This document shows, in pieces, positions 60,701-64,000 of a DNA stretch of 64,000 nt (position 1 is the stretch's first letter; every line of letters starts with the position of its first letter). The stretch lies in NCBI GenBank assembly GCA_019914995.1, contig CM034131.1, positions 5,674,501 to 5,738,500 on the forward strand, given 5' to 3'. A model generated the notes under the pieces. It ran no database searches, was not told where the DNA came from, and saw nothing but the letters and a program-made list of their open reading frames with translations. The stretch is from Acanthochlamys bracteata (taxonomy: Eukaryota > Streptophyta > Magnoliopsida > Pandanales > Velloziaceae). The translations under genes were made by a program, and so were the position numbers.

Positions 60701-63690
60701 ACCTGATAACTGAGAAAGCATCTTGTCAAAGAGTTTCTGTATAAGCAGTCAAAATTCCACACAAAATAATCAAAGAGGAACCTTGACCTGAAAAGCACAA
60801 CATGACCATTATGAACTATATACTAGAATAATAGTTAATGAAAATTCAATGACAGAAACCCATAGCCAATTAGAGCTTTTAGCCTTCTCCTATGACTGAC
60901 TCTATGTTATATTGTTACAAGAATTCCGTATAAGGGCATAAATAATACAATCAAGAGAGTCTGCTGAGCTTGAACGTAGTACCTGTTCCAATCAAGAGTG
61001 TACACTTAGCTTGAGTCTAAGTAGTGGCTAAAATCTTAATACTTAGCTTGGTTATCTTATTACAGTTTATATCCCACATTGCAAATCATAATGCAATAAA
61101 AACCATACATTCCTGCAGCACCTGTGCAGCTACTCATGCTTCGTGAACTATATATTTAGCATATGTCCATTTATGTATGGCATTGGACATACTACAGTAT
61201 CAGCGGTTACTTTGCAGATTCTTGATACTGCAGGTACATATGGCATACACTTGAAAATGAGTTCCTACACCGACATGACCAGATTGGATGTGTAGCTTGG
61301 TCCAGGCTAAATGGGCTGTCAAATAAAACAATATCCTTTTTGTAGATAGCTAGTACGCCATTTTATCCAAGCATTATACTTACAGAATATTAAGCAGAAG
61401 TAGTTGCTTATGGAGCTATGCTGATGAGCATAAGTATTAAATAATTGAATAAAATGCATTATAAAACCATCACAATAGCGAAGCATCTCTTCAAGGTAAC
61501 ATGAGTGATGTAGCAATACAAGAAAATTTAACAAATTATGATTGAAGATTAATACTTGAGCTGTAAGATAGATGGGTCTCAAATACATACCAAATCCTTG
61601 ATTCTGATATTGTACCACAGATCCATGTCATTGACATTGCACCAAGAACCAAATAGAAGCTTGTGACAATGACATGCTTGAATCTGAAATGGAAGAAGAA
61701 TGGATCAGGAATAACCTCCAGGAATTTAAAAACATTACTGAGACCGTAAAGGCTACACCGAGCACTTATCCCCAAAAGCCCATTGATGCTTGCGCAAGTC
61801 ATTTATGAATCACATAGAAAAAAGTGCTTTTTCTACTAAAGCTAAGGATTCAAAGCATAGACTGGATATTAGAAGTAATGGGGAGATGTTAACTCCAAAG
61901 TTGTAGAGTATAGACTGAATATTAGAAGTCGTGCAGAAAGGTTAACTTAAAAGTCTAAAATCTATTCGAGAGGCAGAACCCCTCTTGCCGGTAGGATTTC
62001 TCTTATTCAATCATCGGGATTTGTCATCCATTAACTAAACATCAACTTAGCATTTATTGGAGCAGTCTCATCAGTAGCCATCCAGGTTATAAGTGCTCAC
62101 TTACTTTCTCCCTGGGCTTCCCATTACGATGAAGCGAAACTTTTTGAACTGTAGTCACTTTAATAGATATTTGTACATTTCAGCATGAACTACATGCTAA
62201 CGTTATTATATTTTTTCCATGAGTCTACAATTTGCAGCAAGTTTAACCCTGAAAAAATAAAGGAAACTATCTTCTCCTGGGCATATCACTTCAAAGATTT
62301 TAGAACACTTCTAAGCTTCAAACTCCAATTGCAACATGACCATCTATTTGCATCACATTGTTTCTGAACAAGAAGTTTCAGCAGCAAATGAAATCCAAAG
62401 AATTTGTTTGCTTAAAAAACAAATTACACAATTGCAGAACCAAGTGAACTCCACCATCTGGGATCATAAAGTTACAAAAAAACTCGTATTAATTTGTTTG
62501 CTTAAAAAAGAACTCTACTAAATTGTACAACAAGACATTTTATCACTATTTCAGAGATACTAAACACACATATTTCCTTAATCTTTTCGTGCCAGTCTAT
62601 GCCATCTTTTCGCAACTTCACTAGAGAAGGAACAGACTACTAACTAGCATGTAAAGGATGAATGTTTAAAAAGGGGGGGGGGGGGGCGCGTGCGCTTTTC
62701 TGTGAAAGAAAAAAGAGATAAATTAGAAACTAAGATTTGTGTTTGCAAAGGAGTAGATATAAGCGACATACGAAACCACCATGCTAAACTCATGTTGCAA
62801 ATTGATATAATCACAGATCAAAGCAAACCAACCAGCCAGGTCAGTAGGTCAACCATTTTAAATCCCCAAGTCGTGGCAGGGCACAATAGTGAACGCATTA
62901 GAAATCACCAAACTGAGAAATCGATAATAAACCTCTTCCTAAGTTTTGATAAAATCAGAACTATTTTCCTCATTCCTCAAATGTAGACTAATCTCCCCAT
63001 TCGGACTCACCAAAGCAAGATCTAAATGGATGAACTTAAATCTGCAGGGTTATCAATGGAGTTTCTAACACAATTATCCAAACTTTTGATGTGAAATCGT
63101 CTCTTCGAGAACCATAGTGGAAATCTGTTTGCAGTCTCTGTTTACCAAAAATAAGCAGCCACTCGTCATGGTGAAGCACACTTGGCTATTTGGCACACGG
63201 TACAGAGGGCCATAAAACTGAAAATGACCCACCTGAATGCCATAAAATAGTGTATTACTTTCACGATAGCTTGAGCATTCTGTGGAGGGTCCATACACTA
63301 TCGAGTCTTAGATTAGACATGAAGAACAGCAACCATAAAAAGAATTATCAGAGCAATGAAGGATCAATCAAATATAATTATGGACGTTGAGTTTGGATAC
63401 TAAAGTATGAGTTATACATTAAAATTTCAAAGAGAAGCTTGCATCAAACTATGCCTAACCAACAATTAACAACATCAACTATAAATTATCAATAACAATT
63501 TGGTCCGTCAAGCTCGTGTGAATGGAGATCACATTTGTTATCAAATAAGACAAATAATAATAGAATCTAATCAATCATTAAAGCTTCCAGGTATTGAATG
63601 TCCCGGTAAATCCTTTTCCAAACGAAATTGCTTCTTCTAGTTTATTGCTGAATGTTGAAAAAAAAAATGCTCAGATAGGTAGAGAGAGAG
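57800..63690 (-). other. Unresolved region, possible spliced minus-strand transcript
   Basis: No protein is recognised, but good minus-strand splice sites bound several candidate exons: 62148-62105 (donor GTAAGT), 61683-61591 (donor GTATGT), 60787-60713 (donor GTAAGC), from 60316 after TTGCAG, and others after CAG near 59980 and 59068. The first three can be read in a continuous phase with a membrane-like stretch FKHVIVTSFYLVLGAMSMTW, then a stop soon after the next junction. Either a poorly conserved membrane protein or a spliced non-coding RNA is possible. On the plus strand nothing is supported. Confidence 0.3.
62673..62695. repeat. G14 tract followed by alternating CG-rich bases
   Basis: Fourteen consecutive G residues (62673-62686) run straight into CGCGTGCGC. 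Such a tract is out of keeping with the AT-rich surroundings. It can form G-quadruplex-like structure, and the alternating purine-pyrimidine stretch favours Z-DNA. Confidence 0.85.
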
Positions 63691-63699
63691 AATGCCTAC

Positions 63700-63782
63700 G
63701 CGTCTGGGATGTATGCTTCGGGTCGTTGGTCGTGGTGGAAACTGCCGGACTTCTGCCCTGCCGGCGGTGGCTGCGCCGCCAT
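63700..63782 (-). CDS. Candidate first coding exon of an unknown gene
   Basis: An ATG at 63782 opens MAAQPPPAGQKSGSFHHDQR and continues PEAYIPD to a possible donor GTAGGC. The Ala/Pro-rich, GC-rich start and the upstream GC-rich flank resemble a plant first exon and promoter. The next exon is not settled: one acceptor (CATTCAG, near 63233) would give about 20 more hydrophobic residues and then a stop. I do not recognise the protein, and this may be a chance frame. Confidence 0.25.
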
Positions 63783-64000
63783 GGGACTATCGGTCGGTGA
63801 CCGGCAGTAGCCTGTGGAGACGAGCAGTAGCGATGGCGGAGGTGTTGGGTATGTAAAGAAAATTTGAATATTACAACAAGAAGAATTTCGCACACCTAGA
63901 ATTGGACCTAGGAGCCATATTTGGCCGGTACGGGCTAGGCCTGAACTGCAAGGCCGCTGCAGCCCAAATGGGGCCAACAAGCAAATTGCAGGGACGCCAA

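Noticed and set aside
63832-63856. Plus-strand ATGGCGGAGGTGTTGG followed by GTATGT as a first exon of a gene leaving the window
   Set aside because: Only five codons before the donor and no further exon in the window; cannot be supported.

Overview
The window is nuclear DNA of a flowering plant, most likely a eudicot. Genes are split by GT-AG introns, non-coding DNA is very AT-rich, small AT-rich DNA transposons (MITEs) are dense between genes, and every recognisable protein has a close plant relative. I saw no rRNA, tRNA, CRISPR, organellar block or long retroelement. Exon boundaries were chosen by eye from splice sites and reading phase; for each gene called with confidence the joined exons give one open frame.

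Layout from left to right: a TTC38-like tetratricopeptide protein on the minus strand (13 exons, 7275 to 1652); a repeat-rich gap with an ~85-bp tandem array; a CHCHD2/Mix17-type twin CX9C mitochondrial protein (+, 10601-13406) with a perfect heat shock element and Site II motifs; a CYSTM stress peptide (+, 15198-15873); a Costars/ABRACL protein (+, 17690-19621); a gap with an orphan open frame and a hAT-like element; the peroxisomal hotdog thioesterase DHNAT1 (-, 23115 to 22503); a MITE-packed gap; ELF5, the plant WBP11-like proline-rich nuclear protein (+, 25886-31088); a second MITE-packed gap; HIPL1, a GPI-anchored glucose/sorbosone dehydrogenase-like protein (+, 35463-40090); a GT14 beta-glucuronosyltransferase-like enzyme (+, 40697-44357); a decayed but intron-bearing copy of the replication-licensing gene CDC6 (+, about 45259-50850) that keeps an E2F site; a bHLH79-like transcription factor (-, 55568 to 51981); and a 6-kb right flank holding a probable spliced minus-strand transcript I could not resolve.

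The genes do not form a pathway; this is ordinary plant housekeeping order. Two neighbours, HIPL1 and the GT14 enzyme, both act in the secretory pathway or at the cell surface. The points most worth attention are the CDC6 relic with its promoter motif, the partial exon duplication carrying a second 5' splice site in the TTC38-like gene, the promoter grammar of the CHCHD2-like gene, the satellite-like arrays and the unresolved right flank. I found no convincing undescribed system.
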